From: Anaerolineae bacterium
GTDB taxonomy: Bacteria; Chloroflexota; Anaerolineae; Anaerolineales; Anaerolineaceae
Assembly (NCBI GenBank): GCA_016213455.1
Contig: JACRAG010000168.1
Location: 1 to 6,823, forward strand
Direction: 5' to 3'
DNA: 6,823 bases
Shown: one piece after another, positions 1-5,938 of the stretch
Position numbering within the stretch: position 1 is the first letter of the stretch
Layout: each line of letters opens with the position of its first letter
Position numbers and translations under genes: made by a program
The notes under the pieces: generated by a model
What the model was told of the DNA's origin: nothing
Databases searched by the model: none
Seen by the model: only the letters and a program-made list of their open reading frames with translations

Positions 1-473
1 ACCTCCACACCCAGGGCTTCTTCTCCGCTCGGGGTGATGTTGTACATCTGGATCAGCAGTTCGCTGGCAGAGGACTGGGTGATTTGGGTGCGCCAGCCCC
101 AAAACTGCTTGCTGTAGGTCTCAAACCAATTGCCGCGGACAGAAAAGCCGTTTTCCACGGATTGGCCTTCGGAGTACAGGATGGCAGTGCCCATGTGGAA
201 CTGGTCAATCCAGGTCGTCTCGTACTGTTCTTTTTCCAGGCTGTATCCGATGATCATCATGCCGCGCAGCGGTTCTCCCTGGATGGAGCCTTGATATTCA
301 TGCAGCAAAAAACGTCCTTCCAACACAGGTGTAATTTTTCCTGACCACAGGCTTTCGTCGCTGAGTGTGTTGGGTTCAAACCAGGTGCGGGCCAACCCAT
401 GCCATTCGCCAATCATCATGGCAAAGGCGCGGTGCGGACCGGTGGAGGCTGAGATAAAGGGTGTTTCGTTCAT
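1..473 (-). CDS. DUF1579 family protein, C-terminus cut by window edge
   Basis: Translating the minus strand from the ATG at 473 gives 157 uninterrupted codons that run off the window edge. The protein starts MNETPFISAS, has no signal peptide and looks cytosolic. Recognisable family blocks are GEWHG (residues 22-26), LEGRFLLHEYQG (51-62), TWIDQFHMGTAILY (87-100), WGWRTQ (125-130) and YNITPSGEEALGVE (144-157). Together they match DUF1579, a small beta-rich family of unknown function often compared with lipocalin-like folds. Family members usually end shortly after the GEE block with a short V-E-x-x-Y-x-R type tail, so probably only about ten residues are missing. No Shine-Dalgarno sequence precedes the ATG. 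Instead an extended -10 element lies exactly where transcription would begin at the ATG. It is divergent from metK, with no clear functional link to it. No enzymatic role can be assigned. Confidence 0.85.
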   Translation of the reverse strand, partial: MNETPFISASTGPHRAFAMMIGEWHGLARTWFEPNTLSDESLWSGKITPVLEGRFLLHEYQGSIQGEPLRGMMIIGYSLEKEQYETTWIDQFHMGTAILYSEGQSVENGFSVRGNWFETYSKQFWGWRTQITQSSASELLIQMYNITPSGEEALGVE

Positions 474-488
474 GTTCTTAATATAGCA
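474..488 (-). promoter_or_regulatory. Extended -10 promoter, apparently leaderless, for the DUF1579 gene
   Basis: Reading the minus strand from 488 down to 480 gives TGC followed by TATATT, an extended -10 (TGn plus a 5/6 match to TATAAT). Six bases separate the hexamer from the ATG at 473-471, so the expected start of transcription is the A of the start codon. The -35 position (508-503, TGTTTT) is poor, which is tolerable for an extended -10 promoter. The absence of any ribosome binding site supports a leaderless mRNA. This is pattern evidence only. Confidence 0.5.
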
Positions 489-542
489 GAAGCGTTTCCC
501 CGAAAACAGGCCCAAATATGACATTTTCAGGATGAATATCCT

Positions 543-571
543 TTGACAGGTTGTGACACTTATGATAAGAT
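543..571 (+). promoter_or_regulatory. Sigma-70-type promoter for the metK riboswitch transcript
   Basis: A perfect -35 box TTGACA (543-548) is followed after 17 bp by TAAGAT (566-571, 4/6 match to TATAAT), preceded by TGA, which supplies an extended -10. The predicted start is near 578, about 63 nt before the riboswitch. A second overlapping set, GTGACA (553-558), 16 bp, GATAAT (575-580, 5/6 match), would start near 587. Either gives a transcript covering the whole SAM-I element. The choice between them cannot be made from sequence. Confidence 0.6.
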
Positions 572-574
572 GTC
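555..574. repeat. Near-perfect inverted repeat over the metK -10 region (candidate operator)
   Basis: The two arms read GACACTTAT (555-563) and ATAAGATGTC (565-574), centred on G564. They are complementary except for one extra A at 570. The repeat overlaps the proposed -10 hexamer at 566-571, a typical place for a repressor operator. It lies upstream of the predicted start site, so for that promoter it would not be part of the RNA. It might also be a chance AT-rich symmetry of the promoter; no regulator is recognisable in the window. Confidence 0.3.
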
Positions 575-595
575 GATAATTCAATAGCCCAGAAC

Positions 596-631
596 GGGTT
601 ATGACAGCCGAACAATCGGTGCGTTGAACCC
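596..631 (+). other. Small leader stem-loop between metK promoter and riboswitch
   Basis: In the RNA, GGGTT (596-600) can pair with AACCC (627-631), and inside it CCGA (608-611) pairs with TCGG (616-619) around an ACAA loop. It is short with large internal loops, so it may be incidental. It lies 5' of the aptamer P1 helix and is not part of the standard SAM-I fold. Confidence 0.2.
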
Positions 632-638
632 CTTACGG

Positions 639-760
<122 letters not shown>

Positions 761-790
761 GGCAGCCGCACGTAGCTTTGCTTCATGATG

Positions 791-821
791 CCCCTCGCGT
801 GTACTCCGTGAGGGGATTTTT
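791..821 (+). terminator. Intrinsic terminator of the SAM-I expression platform
   Basis: The stem pairs CCCCTCGCG (791-799) with CGTGAGGGG (807-815), nine pairs including one G-U, with a 7-nt loop, followed by A and five T residues (817-821) and then GTGTT. It sits between aptamer and ribosome binding site, so it is the off-state terminator. A competing antiterminator is visible: GAGGGCA (758-764), which includes the last bases of the P1 3' strand, can pair with TGCCC and TC (789-793 and 795-796) with C794 bulged. That would break both P1 and the terminator when SAM is scarce, the usual logic of transcription-terminating S-boxes. Confidence 0.9.
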
Positions 822-843
822 GTGTTAAAAGGAGATTTTCACT

Positions 844-2055
844 ATGTCGTTAACCTTCATGAACACACCGCGCTATCTGTTCACTTCTGAGTCGGTTACC
901 GAGGGGCATCCCGACAAGATTTGCGACCAGATCAGCGACGCCGTGCTGGATGCCTGCCTTGCGCAGGATCCCATGTCGCGGGTAGCCTGTGAAACGGCCA
1001 CCAAGACGGGATTCATCATGGTGTTGGGCGAAATCACCACCAACGCATTCGTCAATTTTGACGATCTGATCCGCGATGTGGTGCGCTCCATCGGTTATGA
1101 CAATACCGACAAAGGTTTTGACGGAAACACCTGCGCGGTGATGTCGGCGATCTGCTCGCAGTCGGGCGATATCGCCATGGGCGTCAATAAGGCGTTGGAA
1201 GCAAAAGCGGGTGAGATGACCGACGCGCAGATCGAATCGATCGGCGCCGGCGATCAGGGTATGATGTTCGGCTATGCCTGCGACGAAACCCCCACGTTGA
1301 TGCCCACGCCGATCTACCTGGCGCACAACCTGACCCGTAAACTGGCGGAAGTGCGCAAGAGCGGTGAACTGCCCTGGCTGCGCCCGGACGGCAAGAGCCA
1401 GGTGACGATTGAATACCATTACGGCAAACCTGTGCGCGTGGACACCGTATTGATCAGCACCCAGCACGCGCCGGAAGTTTCTCATGCCGAGATTCGCGAG
1501 TCGGTGATTGAGAATGTGATCCTGCCCACCCTGCCTGAGGCGATGGTGGACAAGGATATGAAAATCTTCGTCAACCCCACCGGTCGCTTTGTCATTGGTG
1601 GTCCGATGGGCGACGCAGGCGTGACCGGTCGCAAGATCATCGTGGATACCTATGGCGGCATGGGCCGGCATGGCGGCGGCGCTTTCTCGGGCAAAGACCC
1701 AACCAAAGTGGACCGCTCCGGCGCCTACGCTGCGCGTTGGGTTGCCAAGAATGTGGTGGCTGCGGGCCTGGCGCGGCGCTGTGAAGTGCAGGTGGCTTAC
1801 GCCATCGGTGTGGCCCGCCCGCTGAGCATCAATGTGGAGACTTTTGGCACTGGCGCCATCGCCGATGAGAAGATCGCCGAGATCATCGCCGAAACCTTTG
1901 ACCTGCGCCCGGGTGCGATCATCCGCGACCTGGACCTGCGCCAGCCGATTTATCGCAAGACGGCTGCATACGGTCACTTTGGCCGCGATGACCTGGATCT
2001 GTCCTGGGAGCGCACCAACAAAGCCGACGACCTGCGCAAAGCCGCCGGACTGTAA
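844..2055 (+). CDS. metK: S-adenosylmethionine synthetase (methionine adenosyltransferase)
   Basis: This cytosolic enzyme makes S-adenosylmethionine from methionine and ATP, releasing phosphate and pyrophosphate, usually as a dimer or tetramer using Mg2+ and K+. The 403-residue product is full length for bacterial MetK. Seen in order: [15 protein letters not shown] (11-25) with the catalytic His22 and Asp24, the GAGDQG signature (135-140), and the glycine-rich [16 protein letters not shown] loop (277-292) with Lys284 and Lys288 that bind phosphates. The start at 844 is supported by AAAAGGAG ending at 834, nine bases upstream. A second in-frame ATG at 859 would give an N-terminus closer to many homologues but lies too far from that site. 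Expression should be controlled by the SAM-I riboswitch and terminator just upstream. It stands alone as a transcription unit and ends at a strong hairpin. Confidence 0.97.
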   Translation: MSLTFMNTPRYLFTSESVTEGHPDKICDQISDAVLDACLAQDPMSRVACETATKTGFIMVLGEITTNAFVNFDDLIRDVVRSIGYDNTDKGFDGNTCAVMSAICSQSGDIAMGVNKALEAKAGEMTDAQIESIGAGDQGMMFGYACDETPTLMPTPIYLAHNLTRKLAEVRKSGELPWLRPDGKSQVTIEYHYGKPVRVDTVLISTQHAPEVSHAEIRESVIENVILPTLPEAMVDKDMKIFVNPTGRFVIGGPMGDAGVTGRKIIVDTYGGMGRHGGGAFSGKDPTKVDRSGAYAARWVAKNVVAAGLARRCEVQVAYAIGVARPLSINVETFGTGAIADEKIAEIIAETFDLRPGAIIRDLDLRQPIYRKTAAYGHFGRDDLDLSWERTNKADDLRKAAGL

Positions 2056-2073
2056 TCCAACGCGATATCAAGC

Positions 2074-2102
2074 AAAATCCCGTCCACCAGGGCGGGATTT
2101 TT
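2074..2102. terminator. Intrinsic terminator after metK, probably bidirectional
   Basis: AAAATCCCGTCC (2074-2085) pairs with GGGCGGGATTTT (2090-2101), 12 pairs with one G-U, around the loop ACCA. On the plus strand the stem ends in a five-T run (2098-2102), 19 nt after the metK stop. On the minus strand the same stem ends in TTTTGCTT, a weaker tail. It could therefore also stop the convergent reductase and small-peptide transcript, whose last stop codon is at 2138-2136. Confidence 0.88.
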
Positions 2103-2135
2103 ACTTTCTAATGGTCAAGGTATCGGACGTGTAGT

Positions 2136-2225
2136 TCAGCGCACAGCCAGGGCAAACACCACCGCAGCCAGCACAATCAACGCGCCGATACCCAGGGCAA
2201 GGGACGTGGCATATCGTAGTCTCAT
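2136..2225 (-). CDS. 29-residue single-helix membrane peptide downstream of the reductase
   Basis: A minus-strand reading frame begins at the ATG at 2225-2223 and ends at TGA 2138-2136. It encodes 29 residues starting MRLRYATSLALGIG and ending FALAVR. Arg2 and Arg4 precede one uninterrupted hydrophobic stretch (about residues 6-28) long enough to span a membrane, with a final Arg, suggesting a cytoplasmic N-terminus by the positive-inside rule. The start has a convincing ribosome binding site: TGAGGA (2236-2231), five bases upstream, which includes the stop codon of the reductase gene. The gap between genes is only 8 bp, so translational coupling is likely. A hairpin terminator follows within about 35 bp. 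I recognise no family. By analogy with tiny helices such as CydX or KdpF it might be an accessory subunit of the reductase; this is inference. A chance frame remains possible. Confidence 0.55.
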   Translation of the reverse strand: MRLRYATSLALGIGALIVLAAVVFALAVR

Positions 2226-2233
2226 AGGATTCC

Positions 2234-3565
2234 TCACACCAGGTCAAATCGTTCGGAATGAAAGTCGCCGATGAAGATCCCCAGCTCCACCAGGGATCGT
2301 TCAACCGCGTCCATCATGGGTTTGGGGCCGCAGATGAAGATCTCATATGCATCCCTGGCGCGTTCGGGTGGCAGGTATTTTTCCAGCACTTTGCGGGTGA
2401 CGAAACCCTGTTCGCCCTCCCAATTGGCAGGGGGCGTTTCGAGCACCTCCACCACGCGCAGGTTCAGGCGTGACTTCAACTTTTCAATCTCATCGCGGAA
2501 GGGAACCGCATCGTCGACCTTGTTGGCGTAAATCAGCGTCAGCGGACGCCGGTCGCCGCGGTCAGCCAGGGTGCGCATCATGCTCATTATGGGGGTGATG
2601 CCGATTCCGCCGGCGATGAAGACAAACCCGCCGGCATGGGGGTGGCGGTCCGGGCTGAAGGAACCGTAGGGGCCGTCCACATACACGGTCTGGCCTGGCT
2701 GCATGGTTTTAATGGTGCGGGTGAAATCCCCCAATTCCTTGATGGTAAATTCGATTTTGCCAGGCTGTTCTGCGCTGGAGGAGAGCGAGAAAGGATGCTC
2801 TGTGTCGGCGAACGGCGAATTCCAGGCAGTGATCCAGGCGAACTGACCGGGTTGGAAGCGGAATCCGCTGTGACCGGCAGGTTGCAGTACCAGCGAGTAG
2901 GCGCTGCCGGGCTGCGGTTGAACTTCTACCACTTTGAAGGGTGTGCGCAGCAGCAGGAAAGGCTTGATCACGCGCACCCAGAGCAGCAAGCCCACAAAGA
3001 ACGCACCGTAAGCGATCCACAACCCGCGCGCCAGGGGAGAACCGGTGTAATGACCGACCAGCATGATATGCACCAGCGCCAGGGTCATGGCGGCAGTAGC
3101 CAGCAAACCGTGGGCAATGCGCCAGCGGGTGTAGTCGATCTTCAGGCGCTTGCGCCAGACAGAGATGACCACCAGGACGATCAGAGCCAGGGTGGCGGTG
3201 ACCGCAGCGCGAGCCCGCCAGGGGGCGGTGATGAAGTTGAGCAGTTCGAGCGTGCGGGGGTCAAAGATGAACAAAAGGATGGGGTGCGCCAAAATGAGCA
3301 CAAAGGCGACCAATGAGATCTGCCGGTGGAAGAAATAGACGATGTCGCTGCCGTAGGGCGCTTTGATGACCTTGAAGCGCGCGGTGAGCACGAATTGCAG
3401 CGCCATCATCGCCAGCCCGCCAAATCCCAGCCCGACGGAAAACTCCCGCCAGAACTCCCGTCCTTCCGGGCGGGGACCAGCCAGGATCAGCAGGATGGGA
3501 GCGAGTGTAACCAGCAGATAAATCAGTATCCAAAATATGCCTTGCAGAATGCGCTTGTTTCGCAT
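2234..3565 (-). CDS. Ferric reductase-like transmembrane flavocytochrome (COG4097-type, FAD/NAD(P)-binding)
   Basis: The 443-residue product joins a membrane heme domain to a ferredoxin-reductase-type flavin domain. About six hydrophobic segments lie before residue 205 (near 8-29, 44-62, 78-101, 120-137, 150-172 and 181-205). Two histidine pairs, His80/His94 and His152/His166, each 14 residues apart, match the bis-heme spacing of ferric reductases and NADPH oxidases. The flavin part has HPFSLSS (257-263, FAD binding), GPYG (298-301), GGIGITPIMSMM (319-330, pyridine nucleotide binding), CGPKPMM (412-418) and the C-terminal ERFDLV. It should move electrons from cytosolic NAD(P)H through FAD and two hemes across the membrane. 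The acceptor (ferric chelate, oxygen, quinone or other) cannot be told. The start is supported by AGGAGA (3576-3571), five bases upstream. It has its own promoter and is followed 8 bp later by a small membrane peptide gene. Confidence 0.9.
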   Translation of the reverse strand: MRNKRILQGIFWILIYLLVTLAPILLILAGPRPEGREFWREFSVGLGFGGLAMMALQFVLTARFKVIKAPYGSDIVYFFHRQISLVAFVLILAHPILLFIFDPRTLELLNFITAPWRARAAVTATLALIVLVVISVWRKRLKIDYTRWRIAHGLLATAAMTLALVHIMLVGHYTGSPLARGLWIAYGAFFVGLLLWVRVIKPFLLLRTPFKVVEVQPQPGSAYSLVLQPAGHSGFRFQPGQFAWITAWNSPFADTEHPFSLSSSAEQPGKIEFTIKELGDFTRTIKTMQPGQTVYVDGPYGSFSPDRHPHAGGFVFIAGGIGITPIMSMMRTLADRGDRRPLTLIYANKVDDAVPFRDEIEKLKSRLNLRVVEVLETPPANWEGEQGFVTRKVLEKYLPPERARDAYEIFICGPKPMMDAVERSLVELGIFIGDFHSERFDLV

Positions 3566-3583
3566 AGATATCTCCTAGTTGTA

Positions 3584-3612
3584 ATTTTATCGAAAGACGG
3601 TAATTCCATCAA
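3584..3612 (-). promoter_or_regulatory. Promoter for the reductase and small-peptide unit
   Basis: On the minus strand TTGATG (3612-3607, 4/6 match to the -35 consensus) is followed after 17 bp by TAAAAT (3589-3584, 5/6 match to -10). The start would fall near 3577, leaving about 12 nt of leader that begins at the AGGAGA ribosome binding site. The preceding mutase-epimerase transcript ends at a terminator upstream, so this gene needs its own promoter. Confidence 0.5.
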
Positions 3613-3665
3613 AGGTTTGTATAAGGCTTGTACGGTTTGGGGAGTTCAGAACCAACAAAAAGGCG

Positions 3666-3697
3666 AAACAAAAAGCGGGCGCTCTACTGCGCCCGCT
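3666..3697 (-). terminator. Intrinsic terminator of the mutase-epimerase operon
   Basis: On the minus strand AGCGGGCGC (3697-3689) pairs perfectly with GCGCCCGCT (3682-3674) around a 6-nt loop. The five T residues start with the last base of the stem and are followed by GTTT (3674-3666). It lies 17 bp after the epimerase stop codon and separates this operon from the reductase unit downstream on the same strand. Confidence 0.92.
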
Positions 3698-3714
3698 CAA
3701 CCAACAATCCCGAT

Positions 3715-4122
3715 CTAGTGGAGGACTTCGTACAATTCGACCAGCACGCCGCCGGTGCTCTTGGGATGGATGAAAGCCATTTTACGACCGGGCAGCTCCA
3801 TGGGGGTTTCGTTGATCAGGCGCACGCCCTTCTCTTTGAGCTCCGCCAATTTGGCGGTGATATCATCCACCTCGAAACACAGATGGTGCATCCCACCCCC
3901 GCGCTCTGCCAGGAATTTGGCGGTGCCGGAATCGTCGCTGGTGGGCTTCACCAGTTCCACTTCGCTGTCGCCGACGGGCAAGAAGGCAACCGCGGCTTTC
4001 TGGCTGGGGACATCTTCCACATGGGAGAGTTCGATACCCAACGCATCGCGCCAGAAGGTGAGCGCCTGGTCCAGGTCGGCGACGACAATGGCAACATGGT
4101 TGATTTTGTTGATTTTGGCCAT
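3715..4122 (-). CDS. mce: Methylmalonyl-CoA epimerase
   Basis: This 135-residue protein of the vicinal oxygen chelate (glyoxalase) superfamily interconverts the (S) and (R) epimers of methylmalonyl-CoA, supplying the epimer the mutase uses. Both beta-alpha-beta-beta-beta half-modules are present, beginning NHVAIVVADLDQAL (8-21) and MHHLCFEVDDITAKL (78-92). Likely metal ligands are His9, Glu56 (in SEVELVKP), His80 and Glu129 (in GVLVELYEV). Glu36 (HVEDVPSQKAAVAF) is at the place expected of a catalytic acid. FIHPKSTGGVLVEL (117-130) is a strong family signature. Length is typical. The start at 4122 has GAGGA (4133-4129) six bases upstream. It lies 44 bp after the mutase gene on the same strand and ends just before a strong terminator, so the two are probably one operon. 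Ligand assignments are by motif position, not structure. Confidence 0.95.
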   Translation of the reverse strand: MAKINKINHVAIVVADLDQALTFWRDALGIELSHVEDVPSQKAAVAFLPVGDSEVELVKPTSDDSGTAKFLAERGGGMHHLCFEVDDITAKLAELKEKGVRLINETPMELPGRKMAFIHPKSTGGVLVELYEVLH

Positions 4123-4166
4123 GAGAATTCCTCGTATGTAAATGGTTCAACTGGGCTGTAAGACGG

Positions 4167-5816
4167 TTAGATCCAGGAGGCAGGCTGGTACTCGCCCCAC
4201 ACATTGCGCAAGACGCCGCAAATTTCACCCAGGGTGATTTTGTGTTCAACGCACTCGATGAAGAGCGGCATCAGGCTGTCCTTGCCGCGGGCGGCGCTTT
4301 CCAGGCGCTGCAGCAGGGCAGAAACCTTTTCGGTGTCGCGGGAGGCGCGCACTTCCACCAGCCGGGCGCGCTGCCCCAGTTCGATGGAAGGATCCACCTT
4401 GAGGCGTTCGAGGGTGATCTTTTCATCGACGGTGAAGGCATTGACGCCCACCACGATCGATTCTTTCTTCTCGACCGATTTCTGGTAGGCATAAGCAGCC
4501 TGTTGAATTTCGCTCTGCATATAGCCGCGTTCGATCGCTTCGCGCGCACCGCCGATGTCATCGATGCGTTGAATGTAATCGCGGGCCCGGTTGACGATTT
4601 CATCGGTCAGGTATTCGATGAGGTAAGATCCAGCCAGCGGATCGATCGAATCGGCTGCACCGGATTCGTGGGCGATGATCTGCTGGGTGCGCAAAGCCAC
4701 ACGCACCGATTTTTCGGTGGGCAGCCACAGGGCTTCGTCCATGCTGTTGGTGTGCAGCGATTGTGTCCCGCCCATCACGGCAGCCAATGCCTGCAGGGTG
4801 ACGCGCACCACATTGTTTTCGGGCTGCTGCGCGGTGAGTGTAGAGCCGGCGGTCTGGGTGTGGAAGCGCAGCATCCACGAACGCGGATCCTGGGCTTTGA
4901 AACGCTCGCGCATGATCTCAGCCCACAGGCGCCGGGCGGCGCGGAACTTGGCAATTTCTTCCAGGAAGTTGTTATGGGCGTTGAAGAAGAAGGAGAGCTG
5001 TGAAGCGAACTCGTCCACCTGCAGACCGGCATCCAGGGCTGCCTGCACATAGGCGATGGCGTTGGCAATGGTGAATGCCACTTCCTGCACGGCAGTCGCG
5101 CCGGCTTCACGAATGTGGTAACCCGAGATGGAGATGGTGTTCCAATAGGGCACATTGCGCGCGCAGTAACCGAAGATGTCGGTGATCAAGCGCATGGAGG
5201 GGGCGGGGGGGAAGATGTACGTCCCGCGCGCCACATATTCTTTGAGGATATCGTTCTGGATGGTGCCGCGCAATTTGGAAGGATCCACACCCTGGCGGCG
5301 GGCGACCGCGATGTACATCGCCAGCAGCACAGCAGCCGGGGCGTTGATGGTCATGGAGGTGGACACCTTGTCCAGGGGGATCTCGCGGAAGAGCATTTCC
5401 ATGTCGGCGATGGAGGAGATGGAAACGCCCACTTTGCCCACTTCGCCGGCAGCCATCGAATCATCGGCGTCATAGCCGATCTGCGTCGGCAGGTCAAACG
5501 CGACGGAAAGACCGGTCTGCCCCTGCTGAAGCAGGTAGCGGTAGCGCTGGTTGGATTCTTCTGCAGATGCAAATCCAGCATACTGGCGCATGGTCCAGAA
5601 ACGTGCGCGGTACATGCTGGGCTGCACACCGCGGGTGAAGGGATACAGGCCGGGGAAGCCCTGTTTGTCCAGATACGTGGTTTCATCGCCGGTCAGCAGG
5701 CGGGGGAGCGGAATTCCGGACGAAGTGGTGAACTCCGGTTTGCGCTCGGGGTATTTACTGAGCAGCGGTTTGAGGATCTTGTCTTCCCAATGCTGTTGCT
5801 CTTCGCGAATACTCAT
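4167..5816 (-). CDS. Methylmalonyl-CoA mutase large (catalytic) subunit without B12-binding domain
   Basis: The product (549 residues) is the TIM-barrel substrate domain of the adenosylcobalamin enzyme that rearranges (R)-methylmalonyl-CoA to succinyl-CoA. Key residues are visible: Tyr79 in RQYAGF, Gln187 and Arg197 in the [20 protein letters not shown] stretch, and Tyr233/His234 in [11 protein letters not shown]. From memory these match Propionibacterium mutase Tyr89, Gln197, Arg207, Tyr243 and His244 with a constant offset of ten. Tyr79 and Arg197 argue for methylmalonyl-CoA rather than isobutyryl-CoA, whose mutase has Phe and Gln there. The protein ends at GEYQPASWI with no DxHxxG B12 motif, so a separate small subunit must exist elsewhere. 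An ATG nine bases upstream (5825) gives 552 residues, but GGAG (5829-5826) abuts it directly and sits nine bases before the ATG at 5816, so I chose 5816. It is first in an operon with mce. Confidence 0.95.
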   Translation of the reverse strand: MSIREEQQHWEDKILKPLLSKYPERKPEFTTSSGIPLPRLLTGDETTYLDKQGFPGLYPFTRGVQPSMYRARFWTMRQYAGFASAEESNQRYRYLLQQGQTGLSVAFDLPTQIGYDADDSMAAGEVGKVGVSISSIADMEMLFREIPLDKVSTSMTINAPAAVLLAMYIAVARRQGVDPSKLRGTIQNDILKEYVARGTYIFPPAPSMRLITDIFGYCARNVPYWNTISISGYHIREAGATAVQEVAFTIANAIAYVQAALDAGLQVDEFASQLSFFFNAHNNFLEEIAKFRAARRLWAEIMRERFKAQDPRSWMLRFHTQTAGSTLTAQQPENNVVRVTLQALAAVMGGTQSLHTNSMDEALWLPTEKSVRVALRTQQIIAHESGAADSIDPLAGSYLIEYLTDEIVNRARDYIQRIDDIGGAREAIERGYMQSEIQQAAYAYQKSVEKKESIVVGVNAFTVDEKITLERLKVDPSIELGQRARLVEVRASRDTEKVSALLQRLESAARGKDSLMPLFIECVEHKITLGEICGVLRNVWGEYQPASWI

Positions 5817-5849
5817 TCGGCTCATCTCCGTGGGGTATGGACTGCTACC

Positions 5850-5855
5850 AGTATA
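5850..5855 (-). promoter_or_regulatory. Candidate -10 box for the mutase-epimerase operon
   Basis: On the minus strand TATACT (5855-5850) matches five of six -10 consensus bases and would start transcription near 5843, about 27 nt before the chosen mutase start and just upstream of its GGAG site. No good -35 hexamer is seen at 16-18 bp spacing, so an activator may be needed or the call may be wrong. Confidence 0.35.
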
Positions 5856-5913
5856 ACCGAAACGGCCTTGCGGGAGGAGTGATCTATTCTATGGTAAACT
5901 TTTGACATCTCTC

Positions 5914-5930
5914 CTGAAATCGCATTTCAG
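5914..5930. repeat. Perfect inverted repeat upstream of the antiporter gene
   Basis: CTGAAAT (5914-5920) and ATTTCAG (5924-5930) are perfect reverse complements around CGC, ending 8 bp before the antiporter ATG. A consensus -35 hexamer TTGACA lies at 5902-5907, so the repeat falls in the promoter spacer and -10 area. It could be a repressor operator or, if transcribed, a hairpin near the start codon. There is no T run after it, so it is not a terminator. Confidence 0.35.
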
Positions 5931-5938
5931 TACGCATC

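Noticed and set aside
84..344. 86-residue plus-strand frame at the left edge
   Set aside because: It is antisense to the DUF1579 coding sequence, which carries clear family blocks.
850..1977. 375-residue open frame antisense to metK
   Set aside because: It is entirely inside metK and rich in His, Arg and Ala, as expected when the complement of a GC-rich, codon-biased gene is read. No family motif was seen.
2101..2304. 67-residue minus-strand frame spanning the reductase 3' end and the gap after it
   Set aside because: It overlaps the last part of the reductase in another frame and has no ribosome site. The Cys-rich look comes from reading out of frame. The 29-codon frame beginning at 2225 explains the interval better.
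2636..3316. 226-residue plus-strand frame opposite the reductase gene
   Set aside because: Low-complexity Gln, Gly and Asp-rich product antisense to a gene with intact heme and flavin motifs; a codon-bias shadow.
3614..3640. Three imperfect direct repeats (GGTTTGTA, GGCTTGTA, GGTTTGGG) upstream of the reductase
   Set aside because: The copies are short, diverged and unevenly spaced (11 and 9 bp), so they are not distinguishable from chance.
4242..5882. Two plus-strand frames of about 250 residues opposite the mutase gene
   Set aside because: Both are antisense to a highly conserved catalytic domain and contain Gly, His and Phe-rich composition without any motif.
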